Notes: generated by a model not told the origin, from the letters alone. 64,000 nucleotides of DNA from Gerris lacustris (GCA_951217055.1 OX578285.1:57633102-57697101); one strand, 5' to 3'. Counted from the stretch's first letter, positions 22,386-35,243 are shown. Numbers and translations: made by a program.

Positions 22386-24380
22386 CCGTACCTCACTAAT
22401 TTTAAGGATAATTCTCAATTTACAAATACAACTGAATTATACCTTATGCCTGTCAAGGAAACTTAGTCAAGTGTTAATTAGGGGATGAATATATAAAAAA
22501 AAAAAAAAAAAATAGCATAATATATATATATAAATATATTTCACAACTATAAACTAAAATTTAAAATGAAAAAGTTTGAGAAAATATTGAAATTAATTTT
22601 ATATAGAGCTTCTTAAGGGGGGGAGGGGGTTATTTGGTAAATAAAGGAAGGGTTTCTCGACGGTTGGCAAAGATTTATAAAATTGGCTCTGTTGCCCAAA
22701 ACAAATAATTTCCAAAGAGATTTCTATTTTATTTTGGAAACATTTTGTTTTATCATTTCGATTAAAAATATTTTACTTTTTCTTTAAACTTCATGCATGA
22801 GAACTTACATAAAAACATCATACTCTCAAGCAAATATTGAAGTTTTGTAAAATAAATAAATAAGAAAATTTTATTATTATTATTATGTTTATAATTTTGA
22901 AATAGGAAGAGGTAAGGTTTGGATGATTATTGCTAAATATATCTTGCTAATGATCAGTTAAGAGCCGTAAATAGTTAAAAGATATTTTATAGTAAATTTA
23001 ACGATAATTAGTTTCAAAACATTAAAATAAGAGCCAAAATAATAATTCTTTTTGTACTAAATTCTGGAACTCGGAGCGGTCGACCCCTCCGACCGAAATC
23101 GAAATGCGGTGAGTCCGGTTAGTAACCATAATGTTACCATCTTTGGCGAAATGTCATGGTAATTAAAAAAAGTTTAAAAGTGTTTTCTCTTTTAGCGCCG
23201 TTTTTGTTTTGCTAATCTTAATTTTTTTTTTTTAATATTTAATTTTTGTGTAACATGGACCTTTATCGGCACTCTTTTACTTTGTTATTCACCTTTTTCA
23301 TTTTAAAATTAGAAATTAATTAGGTGGGTAATTTTGTGACTAATAATAACAATATATCAAAACCAAAAGATGAAAAGTGTGATACTCCTTTGTACCAAAG
23401 TTCATTATAGACTAAATATACTTACCTACCTTTGTCCTAATAGTATATACTTTGTTACCAATCCTCCTATATAACAATATTGTATGGATATTGATATAGT
23501 TGTTATTTTAGACAATCTAAAATAGAACCCCTGGCTAAATTATTTTGCTTAATTTATACTATAATTTTGCTTGATTTATACATGAGAGATTATATCCATT
23601 TGTCAAACTGTTCATTTGCATATTTTATACATTTAAGAGATTAGAAATGTATCATTTTTACACAGAAGAGTTGATATCATCGATGTGAACAGTGCAGTGT
23701 AAGGTTTTAGGAGGAAGATGCTGCTAAAAGTCGTGTAATCTGAGTTTTTAGTGTTTTAATCTAAAGGGGCGCACTTGAGGAATCGTCACAGCTTCACTTC
23801 TATCTCACACCAACAAAAATGAATTTATATTTGTAACCTCTCTTTGTTTATAACCTTTTCGGTCGACCGCTGCCTTTAACCGTCCCGTTCAGAAACCAAA
23901 TAATTTTAGGCCACCATGACACTAACCACAACAAACCGCTAATCGACTGAGAGGTTGACCGGTTAGTGTTTCCGATCGCACCCTTAGTTAATACAGTAAT
24001 TTTTCGAGCAACTAAATATTCAAAAGGGTTTTTTTGAGAAATTAGAAAAATCTCTCGTAACACATCTGTGATCCAGAGTATCGATATATTGAAATTACTA
24101 TTACCTATCAGTCAATTAGACTAAGGATCTATACACTGGAGAGATAATATTGCTTCAACTAAATAATCCTTGGACAAAGAAACACCATTTGTTCAAAATG
24201 GAACCATTAAAAAAATTTAAAAAAGAATAATTTACTAAAACCACAATCAAAATTGAACAATAATAATAGGTTTTTTTTTTAGAAAGGCAGATTTACCAAA
24301 TGTATATAACCTTAAACCCTAAACGGTTCTCCAAGGCATAGGCCAATTTACAAGCTGGGCAAATGAATATAAGTGTTCTT
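22386..24380. other. Unassigned AT-rich stretch
   Basis: No supported gene. Holds a fragment of MITE family G at about 23,365-23,430 (GAAAAGTGTGATACTCCTTT), an A run at 22,496-22,512 and scattered low-complexity sequence. Confidence 0.4.
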
Positions 24381-24387
24381 TTCTTGC

Positions 24388-24432
24388 TAATCCGGACCTC
24401 GCTAGTCCGGACATCTATATAATCCGGACGGG
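24388..24432. repeat. pogo/Tigger end-like fragment
   Basis: Three copies of the TCCGGAC motif (GCTAATCCGGACCTCGC, TAGTCCGGACATC, TAATCCGGACGGG), resembling subterminal repeats of pogo-group elements. No partner end found. Confidence 0.4.
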
Positions 24433-24581
24433 CCAAAAACTATGTACAAATTGGAACCAGGGTCTGTTCAGATTTATGAATTATTGTTAAGATTATCAGG
24501 TTTTCTGCTTTTATTTTTTATTAACATTTATAAAATTGTTCCTAGTATAACTTACAGGTGTACATTCCTACTTTCCTACAC

Positions 24582-25045
24582 GAGGAATACCCGGTATTTA
24601 TGTAAAAAAATAAACAGATTTAGAATAAGAGGAATACCCGGTATTTATGTAAAAAATAAACAGATTTAGAATAAGAGGAATACCCGGTATTTATGTAAAA
24701 AAAATAAACAGATTTAGAATAAGAGGAATACCCGGTATTTATGTAAAAAATAAACAGATTTAGAATAAGAGGAATACCCGGTATTTATGTAAAAAAATAA
24801 ACAGATTTAGAATAAGAGGAATACCCGGTATTTATGTAAAAAATAAACAGATTTAGAATAAGAGGAATACCCGGTATTTATGTAAAAAATAATCAGATTT
24901 AGAATAAGAGGAATACCCGGTATTTATGTAAAAAATAAACAGATTTAGAATAAGAGGAATACCCGGTATTTATGTAAAAAATAAACAGATTTAGAATAAG
25001 AGGAATACCCGGTATTTATGTAAAAAATAAACAGATTTAGAATAA
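24582..25045. repeat. Minisatellite, 10 copies of a 46-48 bp unit
   Basis: Unit begins GAGGAATACCCGGTATTTAT, continues GTAAAAAAATAAACAG and ends ATTTAGAATAA. Copies are nearly identical and differ mainly in A-run length; one copy has AATCAG for AACAG. Frames read through it are repeat artefacts. Confidence 0.95.
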
Positions 25046-26250
25046 TTATGAATAAGTTAGAACATCGACAAATCTCTTTCTGCTCCATAGAAATGTAGGG
25101 CGGAAGATATACAGGTAGTGCGTTCGAGGAAATACGACTGAGATGGGGAGAGGGTTTTAAGAAACGTAAGCAGCCAGTGTTTAATGTCTCAACTTTTCCC
25201 GTTGCTCGAATTTCATATTGGAACACAGCTTGTTTCCCTAGAAGTCCTTTCTATACCTGCACCTGTGTAATAGATTGCTATTTTATTTTAATTCAATTGA
25301 TATTCGGACTGATGACAGAAGAGTCCTTAATTACGGCCGTGTTTTTATTCAGTGATTGTGTTTCTTGTACGCTTATTACACAATATTAATATAAAATGAC
25401 AACTAAACGTAAGAAAGAACATAAAATTAACTAAAAGAAAATGTAAATGGATAGTAGTTAAAAATAAATAAAAACAACTTAAAAAGTGTTTTGTGAATTG
25501 CAAAATGCAAATCTATTTTTCAATTGAATAATTTGAGAAGCTCTACATAAAATACAATTTACAAAGCCTTATGTTGCTAAAGTATAAGTTTAAAGTATTT
25601 AGCAAATGATAGAATATACAGCTATGTCTTAGTGTATTAATTGTTAACTTTTACAATTAGATTTACATCGGGTTAGCTTGTATAGCTTCATTTTAACCTC
25701 AGAAATAATTCTTCATTTACAAGAGATACTTTTTAAAAAATAAATAACTCATATGTAGTATTCTTAACGTAACATATTTTAAGATTAGATAAAATGCATT
25801 TAATATGGAGAGGAATATTGCTGAAAATGAACTTCACGACAGAAATAACTCAACTTTTATGATACAAATGTGACTGAAGAATGAGATTTTTTTAAAAAAA
25901 CAACTAGGAACAACAAAATGAATAAGTCTATAAGTTGCATAGTATAATAATTGACAGATTTTACATCTGGCTTCTAAAATATGGCTAAAAGGCATTAGTA
26001 GTTGATGGTAAACAAGAAATTGTAACTGCTCTGATAAAAAAAAATATACTTACAAGTATATAACATGTTTTAGAGGTAACTTGCCACTAAGCCTGCACAT
26101 TTAACATGATTTTTCAACACATTCACAATCTAAACTGAGCATTTGAAATACGAATAAATATAGATAGCTGAGAAGCAAATCTAACAGATAAACAGATAGA
26201 ATTGAAATCATGTTCAAGTTTTAACTTTATCAACAATATTTTGCTATCAA
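25046..26250. other. Unassigned AT-rich stretch
   Basis: No supported feature. Short frames here lack domains. Confidence 0.4.
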
Positions 26251-27250
26251 GTTATTATCAGTGTGCACTCCCGAGGATACATTTACAACCGACGTATGCA
26301 AAAATACGAGAAATGTAAAGATACATTATCAAAAATAAGGCTATTAAGCATAAAGTATGAATAAAATAATGCTGATAAGGCTCTATGACAGCCGGTTCTA
26401 GAGCGACCAATCGTATTACTGTGGCCCGGAGCCTACACGGATATGCGAAATAATAGAATACCGACACAATTAAAGGTATACGGACAAGTGTCTAGGGATA
26501 ATTAGGTACATGTCTGGAAACAGGAGGGTGAAGAAGGGGACGAGGCTTGATAAGTAGGTACTCGAGCGAGTAAACAAGTAGGTATGTGCCTACTCGGAGA
26601 ATACATGTAGACACTTACCTAGCATAGTTGCACTATGGCCCGTACCTAGATATATTCTAGGTTTCGAGGCACATACACAGTTGTGAGACGAGACGATATC
26701 GGCACTTGTTAAAAATCCTGTATTCTTCATCACGAATACGTACGGGAAAAGGACGAACTCTTACTAGTCATAGTATACACGGATTCGAGGGCTCGAACTT
26801 TCCCGAAATACCACTTTAGGAAATAAAGATAAAAAGTTCATTATTTCTAATAAACGGGGGCGGTAGATTTGTTCCGATTACATATTCGACAGAGTAAAAA
26901 GAAAGACGAGTGAGGTTCCCGAGAGAATAAACCGAATACCGACTGGAGTTATGTTTATTTTTTTTTCCGAGTAAACAATCGCATGAAGGTGTACTCGGCC
27001 TTTCCTTTCCGTAAAAATATAGGGGTAGCCCGAGCTTCACCACTACTTTAAACCACTTTAAAAAACGACTCGAATCGTTTCTCTTACGAAAACATTGAGA
27101 AAATACCAAGACTCGAAATAATTATAAATGAAAGTGGGAAAAATCCGATCTGGCATACCCCGACGGTGCAAACTTGAGATACTACTACTACTTGCTGGGA
27201 AATAATTGAACGCAGGTTAACCATGGTAGAGCCCTCGTCAAAAGAACACT
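26250..27250 (-). promoter_or_regulatory. CpG-rich segment, candidate plexin promoter / first exon
   Basis: About 1 kb with roughly twice as many CG as GC dinucleotides by eye count, unlike the flanks. A strong minus-strand donor (CTAG then GTAAGT) has its last exon base at 26,619. Plexin needs at least one upstream non-coding exon, and this is the best candidate, 8.3 kb from the acceptor at 18,362. Inference only; no transcription start motif could be fixed. Confidence 0.25.
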
Positions 27251-28620
27251 AGAGATCTCAAGTGCGTTCTCGCTTTCATCAAACCTTCTCAAGAGACTAC
27301 TTAGCCACTGCAAGCATGCAGCCATCATTTTCCCACAACATAAACATATTTCTCAATCCGACTCTAGTTTCATACGAAAAATTTACAACAAATATTCCCT
27401 TCTTTTTCAAGCAGATCGTAAAGAAAGTGAAAAAAAATTAACCCCTCGGTCCTAACGTAACAGCCGTTCGGCCTTCTCCCATCATTTCCATATGGAAGTA
27501 AATCAACCAAACAAATCAATATTAAAAATTTATATCCATATCAATAATTTTAGAGAGTGACAGATGATTATTTCAAAAACATTATATCGTTCTAACATAG
27601 GGTTATAGAATACCTTCATTTTTCCTTTCGAGCCCCGGAATGTTTTGATGCGCCCCCCCCCCTTAATAAAAATAAAAAAATCCTGTAAAAGGACAGAGCC
27701 TGATTCTTACAACTGAAATGTATTTGTTGAAATAAGATAACTATTAAGAAGTTATAAAGAATTTAAACTAAGCGCTATTACTAACGATTGTAAAAATACA
27801 ATTAACTGAATTAACCTTAAAAGAATTCAATAAATGAGTAACGCCTTTGTTATCATTAACGTTCCTTCAGTTAAAGTTTTATTATTTGTTTACCTCAGTA
27901 TGGAAAACAATATGCTTCAAATGTAAGTACAATAGTTGAAGTTCAATGTAAATGTGATTAAAAACGACAAAGAAATAGAATTGATAACGGATGGATTAAA
28001 GAAAGGCTTGTAGAGGCATGTCGACGCCGTGACGTCACATGATACCCTAAGCCCCCCTCTCTCTATAATACCCCGAAACAATGCTCCCATATAATCATGC
28101 ACCATAATTATAAAATAATAAGAATAATCATCTATGATGCAACAGCCCGAGAGAGCTTAGATTTGCCAAAGAACTTATACAACATAATTATAACGTAATA
28201 ATCAAACAAATTAGTTAAAAAAATATTACTAACCTACCTGGATTCCTGTGAAATGTGCTAAGTTTAAGGGTTTTTTTTTTAAATTTAATAGATTAATAAA
28301 CTATCGTCAAGAAAATGTATACGTATTTTTCTAACCTAGAATTCTAGAATATCCGGGTGCCACAGAACCCTGGGTTGAAATTGGAATTATATTTTATTAA
28401 TAGGTGCTTACATACTAAAGAGAAGCCTATGTACTCAATTTCATGTTCATAGATTCCAGAAATTCGTGATGATTTAGTGGTATTTGGATTTGATACACAT
28501 ATTGATAACCTTATTCTTTTCTTTAAAGAAAATAATAAACATTTCTTACAAATAACCATTATGGAAGGTATTTTAAACTTTCCATTTATTAGTTTTTGTA
28601 AGTACGTTTAATTATTATTG
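27251..28620. other. Unassigned stretch
   Basis: No supported gene. Contains a C run at 27,653-27,662. Frames at 27917-28105 and 28344-28559 have no recognisable domain. Confidence 0.4.
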
Positions 28621-28624
28621 GAAA

Positions 28625-29120
28625 TTATATCAAAATTTACCATAAAAATAACTTCTCCAGGGCGGGGAATCGAACCCGGGATCTCTCCGTCTACGTTTTA
28701 AGCTATTTCCTCAGGAACTAGATTTTTCCCGGGAAAACTGCTTATATCGTTGGATCCGTTTTTAAATTGACTACATTTTAGAATTTTTTAATCAAAATCG
28801 TCGGAACCGTTTTCGAGAAATATTTTTTTTTCACGTTTTGTCAGAGTTTTTGGGGGGTAGCACCCCCAAATTTGGAGCTAAAATTAATTTCTCGATTTCG
28901 CCTCGGGGTATGATTTTTCTGAACATGTATGCCAAATTTCGTCAAAATCGGTCCAGTAGTTTAGGCTCCAGGCGTCTGCACAGACAGACGACAGACGACG
29001 GACAGACATTTTTTAAAAACCACTTTTTTGGACTCAGGGGACCTTAAAATGTGTAAATCCATCAAAATCTCAAAATCGAATTTTCGCGCCATCACAATAC
29101 TTTCTCTTTATATGAGAAAG
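28625..29120 (+). repeat. Repeat family B, best-preserved copy
   Basis: Runs from ATATCAAAATTTACCATAA through GGAATCGAACCCGGGATC (tRNA B-box-like on the minus strand), TGCCAAATTTCGTCAAAATC and ACAGACGACAGACGACG to GAGAAAGTAAAAA. Other copies at 2,100-2,350 (minus) and 15,469-16,015. Possibly a SINE; class not certain. Confidence 0.65.
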
Positions 29121-29240
29121 TAAAAAAAAATTAAGTAAATTAATTTAGACATTTATTAATCTATTGAGATAAGTTATTATTTCTATTTGGAGACCAACAA
29201 ATCAAAACAAATATTAGTTGATTTTTGGTCTAAAGGAAAA
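29105..29240 (+). repeat. Repeat family H fragment
   Basis: Shares AAATTAAGTAAATTAATTTAG and GACCAACAAATCAAAACAAA with the copies at 49,412-49,625 and 58,888-59,045. Confidence 0.6.
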
Positions 29241-29439
29241 ATTAAAACGCTCCCATTTGCGATATTGCTATAGATAATAGAAATATATTAAAAATTGGTA
29301 TAAAAGAAATACATTTGTACACAGTATCTCGAAGTGAAATAAAGATTATCGAATTTCAGTAAGTACCAAAATATCTAATACTTATGAATTACATGGAGTT
29401 CGTTGTTATTTGGAATGAAAGTCCTTTTTTCTTTTCTTA

Positions 29440-29505
29440 TTATATTTTATTTAACAAGCTTTCGTCCAGGTCAGTCTGGGCTTCTTCAGGTTTTGAATGC
29501 AAAAC
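29440..29505 (-). mobile_element. Penelope-like 3' signature
   Basis: Minus strand reads CCTGAAGAAGCCCAGACTGA then CCTGGACGAAAGCTTG, the CCTGAAGAAG...CGAAAGC phrase found at the end of Penelope-like elements. No coding part recognised next to it. Confidence 0.45.
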
Positions 29506-29569
29506 CAAAGGTGAATGCAAAAAATTGTATTAAAAAAAACGGCGGTATTTTTTTTTTTTTTTTTACTCT

Positions 29570-29725
29570 ATTGGGTCTAGGGGGGGGGGGGGGGGGGCAG
29601 CTGCTTTGTTGAATAAGTAGTTCCTTTTCACCACTACGAAATACCCCCCTACGAATACCCCCCTCCCAATCTAAGTGACAGAATGTGCCCCCCCCCCCCC
29701 AGACCTAGCCGCTGGATACGCCACT
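29570..29725. repeat. G/C homopolymer-rich hAT MITE remnant
   Basis: G run at 29,581-29,597, C run at 29,688-29,700, and right end GGATACGCCACTG, like the ends of the hAT MITE at 55,764-55,988. Left end not found. Confidence 0.35.
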
Positions 29726-30464
29726 GTGTGTGTTACACAAATAAATCCAGATATTAAAGAAATGGTTAATTCAAAACAAGCCCAAGTCACATTTATTGAC
29801 TTAAAAAACTAAAAGTAATGCACAATGTTTGAGCGTTTTTGTTAAATCAATAACTACAACACAAATCGCATCCTTCAAACTTTTCAAAACCTTGCATATT
29901 TTTTATTGAATAATATTATGTACATAAATAACATTGTTTTCTATCTCACTTAATTTTTCATTTTTAAACTTTCTTTTTGTTGTCTGGTTAAACATTTATT
30001 GTTACTTTATATTTTTTTCTCTATAGTTTATTCTGTTGTATTTGTATATGATTATATTTATTCATATTATATTATATAGAATTTATTAATTATCAAGTTA
30101 CACCTGAGATGATTTGAATAGGCAAAAAGCAGTACAGCTTTGAACTAATGAGACACTTATATTTTCTTTTTTTTATATAAATATTTTTTTGTTTGGATAA
30201 TCTTTTTTCTAATCTTTTATTCTATATAGTGTATTCTATTTTATAGTATTTATGTATTATTTCATTAGATTAGATATGCTAGTTAGATTATTTAAAGACT
30301 TGATTAATATTTGGATAAGTAATACATGGAAATGAAAAAAATAATTATATATTAAGATCACTGAAGGCCGTACTCAAGCTATGCTATTGCGGTTAACCAA
30401 AAGTTAAGAAAATGTACCTATGTAATTGAAAAATTAAATTTAAAAAAAATGATATTTTCTCCCC

Positions 30465-30556
30465 GGATTTAGCGACCCCCCCCCCCCCCCCCCCCCCCAG
30501 ACACGCCCTGCGACCCCCCAGGGGGTCGCGACCCACCGGTTGAGAACCCCGGACTC
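30465..30556 (-). mobile_element. hAT-type terminal fragment
   Basis: Minus strand reads GGGGTTCTCAACCGGTGGGT then CGCGACCCCC, close to the CAGTGGTTCTCAACCGGTGG end typical of hAT elements. It adjoins a run of about 21 C on the plus strand. Other end not identified. Confidence 0.45.
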
Positions 30557-31194
30557 TAACCCATTCAAACCGTAGATTTACCGCGAGTTCTAAACTCTTA
30601 TGTACTCTAAATTTTCCCGTATTAAATTACCCGTGAATCACAGAAGTAGTCAGATCAATAGCTTCTTAGTTTTTGTTTTAGGTAGAATGTCAAGGTCATA
30701 GGGGCACTGAGTGAGACCGGAAAAGGGTAAAAAAAACCGGGCGGACTTACGTTATACACTGCCAGCGAGCAGGTACAACTTTGTACTCCTTCTTTCAACC
30801 TATGAAATAATCTCACGATTATTTTTTTTTTTCAAAATTATTTATCAATTAACCCATTCAGGACCAATGTTAGTAGATTCAATACTATATAATAGCAAAA
30901 TATGAGCTTTATATCAAAGCTACTCTAGTTTTAATGATTATTAGGTAAGATGAAACTAATAGGGTTTTCATGGAAACTAATTTACATTTAATTGTTATTT
31001 TCAGTTTATTTTTTTCAATTCTATTTGAACTAATCGAACAACGAACAATATACAATACCTAATATAGTATTATACATTATAACCCTTTGAGTAAGAGGCA
31101 TCTTTGACTGAAGTTAAATTAGGGCGTATCAACTATACATTACACTTTCTAATTAAAATACCATATACAAATATTTGCATGTGTGCTTAAATAT

Positions 31195-31785
31195 TTATTA
31201 CCTACGATTGATACGAAATATAAACATTATATCTCTGTTTAGATCTGTAGAAAGTGATTATTTACGTACTTGTATTCATTGCGCATGCGCGTCTCATAGT
31301 TCTGAAGAATTCCTCTTCTTTACCACGCTAGCGCGGTAAAAAAGAGGAATTCTTCAGCTTTACGCACGATTAGCGAGTTTGTTTACATTTAACAAAACTA
31401 ATTTGCTATTCTTTTATTAAAGTAACTGTTTATACCAGGTTTTTAGTGAAAAACAATGAATTAATCAAGTGGCTTTGACGAAAATGTAGAGAATAATACT
31501 CCTCCAGAAATAATTAATGCGGCAAAAAATACAACTCAAGATTAATGCCATCTTTATCAAGAGAAGAGATACGAACTTACATACAGCAAGTTTATTTTTT
31601 TCTGTATTTATTATTTAAATCTAACAATCGTAGATAAAGTACGGTACGCAAACGGCGAAACGTGCGAAAACGGCATTTTGCATTGCTCGTGTGGTTTCAC
31701 TACCCTCGCTATCGCTCAGGTGCAAACTCCACACTCGCATGCAAACTGCTACTTTCCGCACTCGACGCGTAATTTACTATTACAT
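31195..31785 (+). repeat. Repeat family D, copy 1
   Basis: Starts ATTACCTACGATTGATACG, contains GCGCATGCGC, a 56-bp palindrome (31,302-31,357) centred on CGCTAGCG, a short protein-like segment (GFDENVENNTPPEIINAAKN) near 31,470-31,540, and ends in GCAAACTGCTACTTTCCGCAC. Four copies in the window; the frame is broken in all. Confidence 0.8.
31302..31357. repeat. 56-bp hairpin inside repeat D
   Basis: CTGAAGAATTCCTCTT on the left pairs with AAGAGGAATTCTTCAG on the right, with TTTACC/GGTAAA inner arms. Preserved only partly in the other D copies. Confidence 0.85.
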
Positions 31786-32639
31786 GTGCTTTATTTCTTT
31801 TCAAGGAAACAACTGTGCTCTCATTTCACTTGAAATTTTAGTCTTGGTTTGAAAGTGTGGATTGAGGTATGAGCATAAAGTCTTCAGTACTAAAGATTAA
31901 TACTAATACTACAGATTAAGCATCGAAATTTTAGTTATTTCAATTCACTTGTTCCTTTAAAAAGAAAAAATAAATAAATAAATAACTATTCTAACCATCT
32001 CTATAACCACTACCATCTATAATGGAGATTCACATATAAAGTATCAATTGGCAGTATCAGAGATAAGCTATTCTTCGACCATCTAATTTGGTCATGATGA
32101 GATATTTAGTACACTTCCATCTCTAAAGTTTTCACCATTGAATACATATTAGTATTATCTACCGTTTGAGAAGAGCATGGTACATTTTCCTGAAATTTAA
32201 GGCCACATTAGGTGACTTATAGTCTAAATTATATATTACACTGACAATAAAATAAAATTATACTCTTAAATACTTTAAAAACTAAATAGATAAATAAGGA
32301 AGCCAAGGCCACAATGTTCTGAGGGAAGCGGCCTAGACCCAGTACTCTTATAATATAAGGCTCACATTTCTGTCTAGTGGTGTTTTCCCACCAGGTGGTA
32401 TGTGAGAATGAGCTCTAGTCATAATTCCACGGGCAGCTCAATGTCGACTCTGCACACTTCATCTTCATCCCAACAATCAATGACATCTCACAATAAATAA
32501 GTTCCATCTATATCAAGCCGGCCTATTCAGCAAAGCCTATTAATTTCTAGGCCCCTTTCACAAAGATGACCCTAATCAATAAGATTCGAAGTAAAGGTTC
32601 CCTTACTTTGGACATTTACTATTTTCTACACTAGCCTCC

Positions 32640-33640
32640 ATCATAATTATAGGGAGTGAGATAATTTTTTTACCTCCAGCGGGGAGAAAAAGTGGACTTT
32701 CCTCCCTAGTTTACATGGCGGGAAGTTACTCATTGCACCCGGTCGGGTTAAACAGGGAGTAATGAAAGATAAGGGAATCATGAACTCTCATGATTCCCTC
32801 CAGTGTTGCCCTAGATAAAGCACAAGTAAATAAGGTTGGTGCTAATACACATTTCATTTACTAACATTTGTTTAATGTCGAAATCTATAATGCCATCTTC
32901 ACACATGTCATGTAACCTCCACAACGGTTGCCATAGTGATTCATCAGTAAAAAAAACAAACAAGTTAAAAGTGGAAACAATTTCTAAACGTAGATTAACT
33001 AATCCATATTTAAATACATCAGTTGTAAACACCATTCAATACACGACTCAGCTTCCAGCTGATTCTCCCATTTAATTTTAGCATTGCAATTCAAATAATT
33101 ATTATCTATAATTTAATTTTAACGTGATTAAACTTATTTAGAGAATTGTTAATATTATATCTAACTATATTTTTTTTAAAAATAAATATAAACCTATGTA
33201 TTTTTTGTTGAATAACGTAATTTAAAATACATTTTAGCCGCGCTCAAGCTAAAGCTTTTGCGGCTATTAAAAAAAAATATTTTTATTTTTAAGTTAGAAA
33301 TAAAAAAGAAAAACATATTGTAATTATTTAAAATATTGTGTAACTTAAATGAAAATGTAGGTAATATTCTTGTAATTGTTTAAATAAAAATAATTAATTA
33401 TAATAATTATAATAAAAATAAAATCTTTCCATATTTTTTTCTCCCTTCTGGAGGTAAAATCTTGTACGTACCTTGGGAGTAAAAATCACTTGCACCCTCG
33501 CGATAATTAACTCCCTCGGCTCTGCCTCGGGAGTGAACGTTATGGTTGCCTCGGCTTCGCCTCAGGAACCAACTTCATCGCTCAGGGTGCAATCACTTAC
33601 TTTCCTCCCTTGGTGCGTAAATAACTATTCTGTGTCACTG
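32640..33640 (+). repeat. Repeat family E, copy 1
   Basis: Shares with 55,156-56,030 the blocks GTTACTCATTGCAC, AACAGGGAGTAATG, AAGGGAATCATGAACTCTCAT and CCCTAGATAAAGCACAAGTA, and later TTGTACGTACCTTGGGA. Frames at 32811-33075 on both strands belong to the repeat and show no domain. Confidence 0.75.
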
Positions 33641-34267
33641 ATTGTTAGAGCTGAGCCTGACAAAACTATAGCCTTCGCCAGCTGTCATGTCAGTGTTATG
33701 TTCGATAGTTGATTATTGAAAGTATCCAGGGTCCAGGGTTAGAGAACCTCCCCTACAGCCGAAGCATTGACGGAACAGGATTAAACTGGATCGAAGCAGA
33801 TTCTAACAGTGTGAAGAGATCGAAGGTTCCTTCCTCCCTATAATTTTTATTCTACCGAATCTTGATCAGTGATCAACCCTGATTGACTCAGATTCACTTT
33901 GTGTGAATCAATCACCTTTATGTTATTATTATACAACCCTATAATAAATAAAATATATTATAAACCCCACAGCGATTGCAAATTATTTTATTTTATGCCA
34001 CTAAAATAATGGGTGCGACAGAAAGCTTGACCTTAAGTAATTAGTAGGTTAGCCTAATTATCTGTCATAGAGACCTTGTTTTAGTTCACCTAGTCTTGTA
34101 AAATGTGTTTGATTACACAAATGTACCATTTCTTGTTAGTAATTTAGTAAAAAAAAATACACTTTTATTGACTAATGAAAGAGTGGCCTTCTTGATCATG
34201 GACCATTGTGCAAGTATAATTAGCTGTAAAAATATTGCAGAAAGCTCCTTCAATTTCGTCATGGCTT
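33641..34267. other. Unassigned stretch
   Basis: No supported gene or repeat border. Confidence 0.4.
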
Positions 34268-34545
34268 TCATTATCAGGATTAATTGAAGCGAGCGTAGCG
34301 AGCTTCCTACATTCAACGAAATATGTTCCGTGTCTGAAACTTGAGTAAAACTTGACCGATTTTGATGAAATTTAGTACACATTTTCATTTTACCAATGCT
34401 CAGGACGAGTTCGTTGGACAACGTTGTCTGCCCAAACGTTCACGCGCAACGCTCGCGTAAACGTGCGCTTCAAAATTAAAATTGGAATTTTAGGTCGGGA
34501 AAAAATGCTAACTATATGATATTCGATGTGATGAACATTTTTTTC
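34268..34545 (+). repeat. Repeat family C, copy 1
   Basis: GAGTTCGTTGGACAACGTT, CGCAACGCTCGCGTAAACGT and TTGGAATTTTAGG are shared with 60,440-60,690. The phrase GATTTTGATGAAATTTAGTAC is of the kind common in dispersed insect repeats. Confidence 0.75.
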
Positions 34546-35243
34546 CAATTATTCAAAATATAAAATAACTTTTTGCTAAATTTCGATGCTCCCTCTTACG
34601 AAGATTTTCTTAAAAAAATATCTTTTAATACTATCTCTAAGTCGGGTTTTGGGTAAGATCCTATAAAACCTTTTTTTACGCAGCTTAAGAGAGCGTAGGA
34701 AAGACCATACCTAAACCGCAAGCATTTGTCTCTGCTGTGTTTCCTTCTTCCCCCACCAAGGATTTATCTAATTATTCTTCCTCCGCTCCGTCCTCTCCAC
34801 TCCATGCTTAATAATTTTCCTACATCCTTTTACTGTTCTATTTATCCCTCCATTCCCAGTAGGATCATATTTTATATCTACTCATGTGACCATTCTTCCT
34901 ATAATTTATAGGACGCGAGGAAACCATGTGCCACACTAATTATATACAGACTATTATGTATTATTTCATACATTACAACAGTTGCACAAAAAACCATAAT
35001 TAAGTTAAAATATAATAAATGTTAATTCTCAAAATATTACTGCATCTCCAATTACTCTCAAAATCGGTAATCAAAAGTAGATATAACGGTTATGTTTTCA
35101 ATCTGATATGTCAACATGCTTTGCTTCTACAATCTACAAGCTATAAGAGTGAAACTATGTCCTGAAATTGCTTTTTATCTCATGCAGTGTGGTAAAAACT
35201 CTTGTCGTGATTTCATGGCTAACCTTAGATACGCACACACACA

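Noticed and set aside
24442..25226. Frames in the minisatellite read as tandem-repeat protein
   Set aside because: A-run length changes shift the frame between units, so no continuous repeat protein exists.
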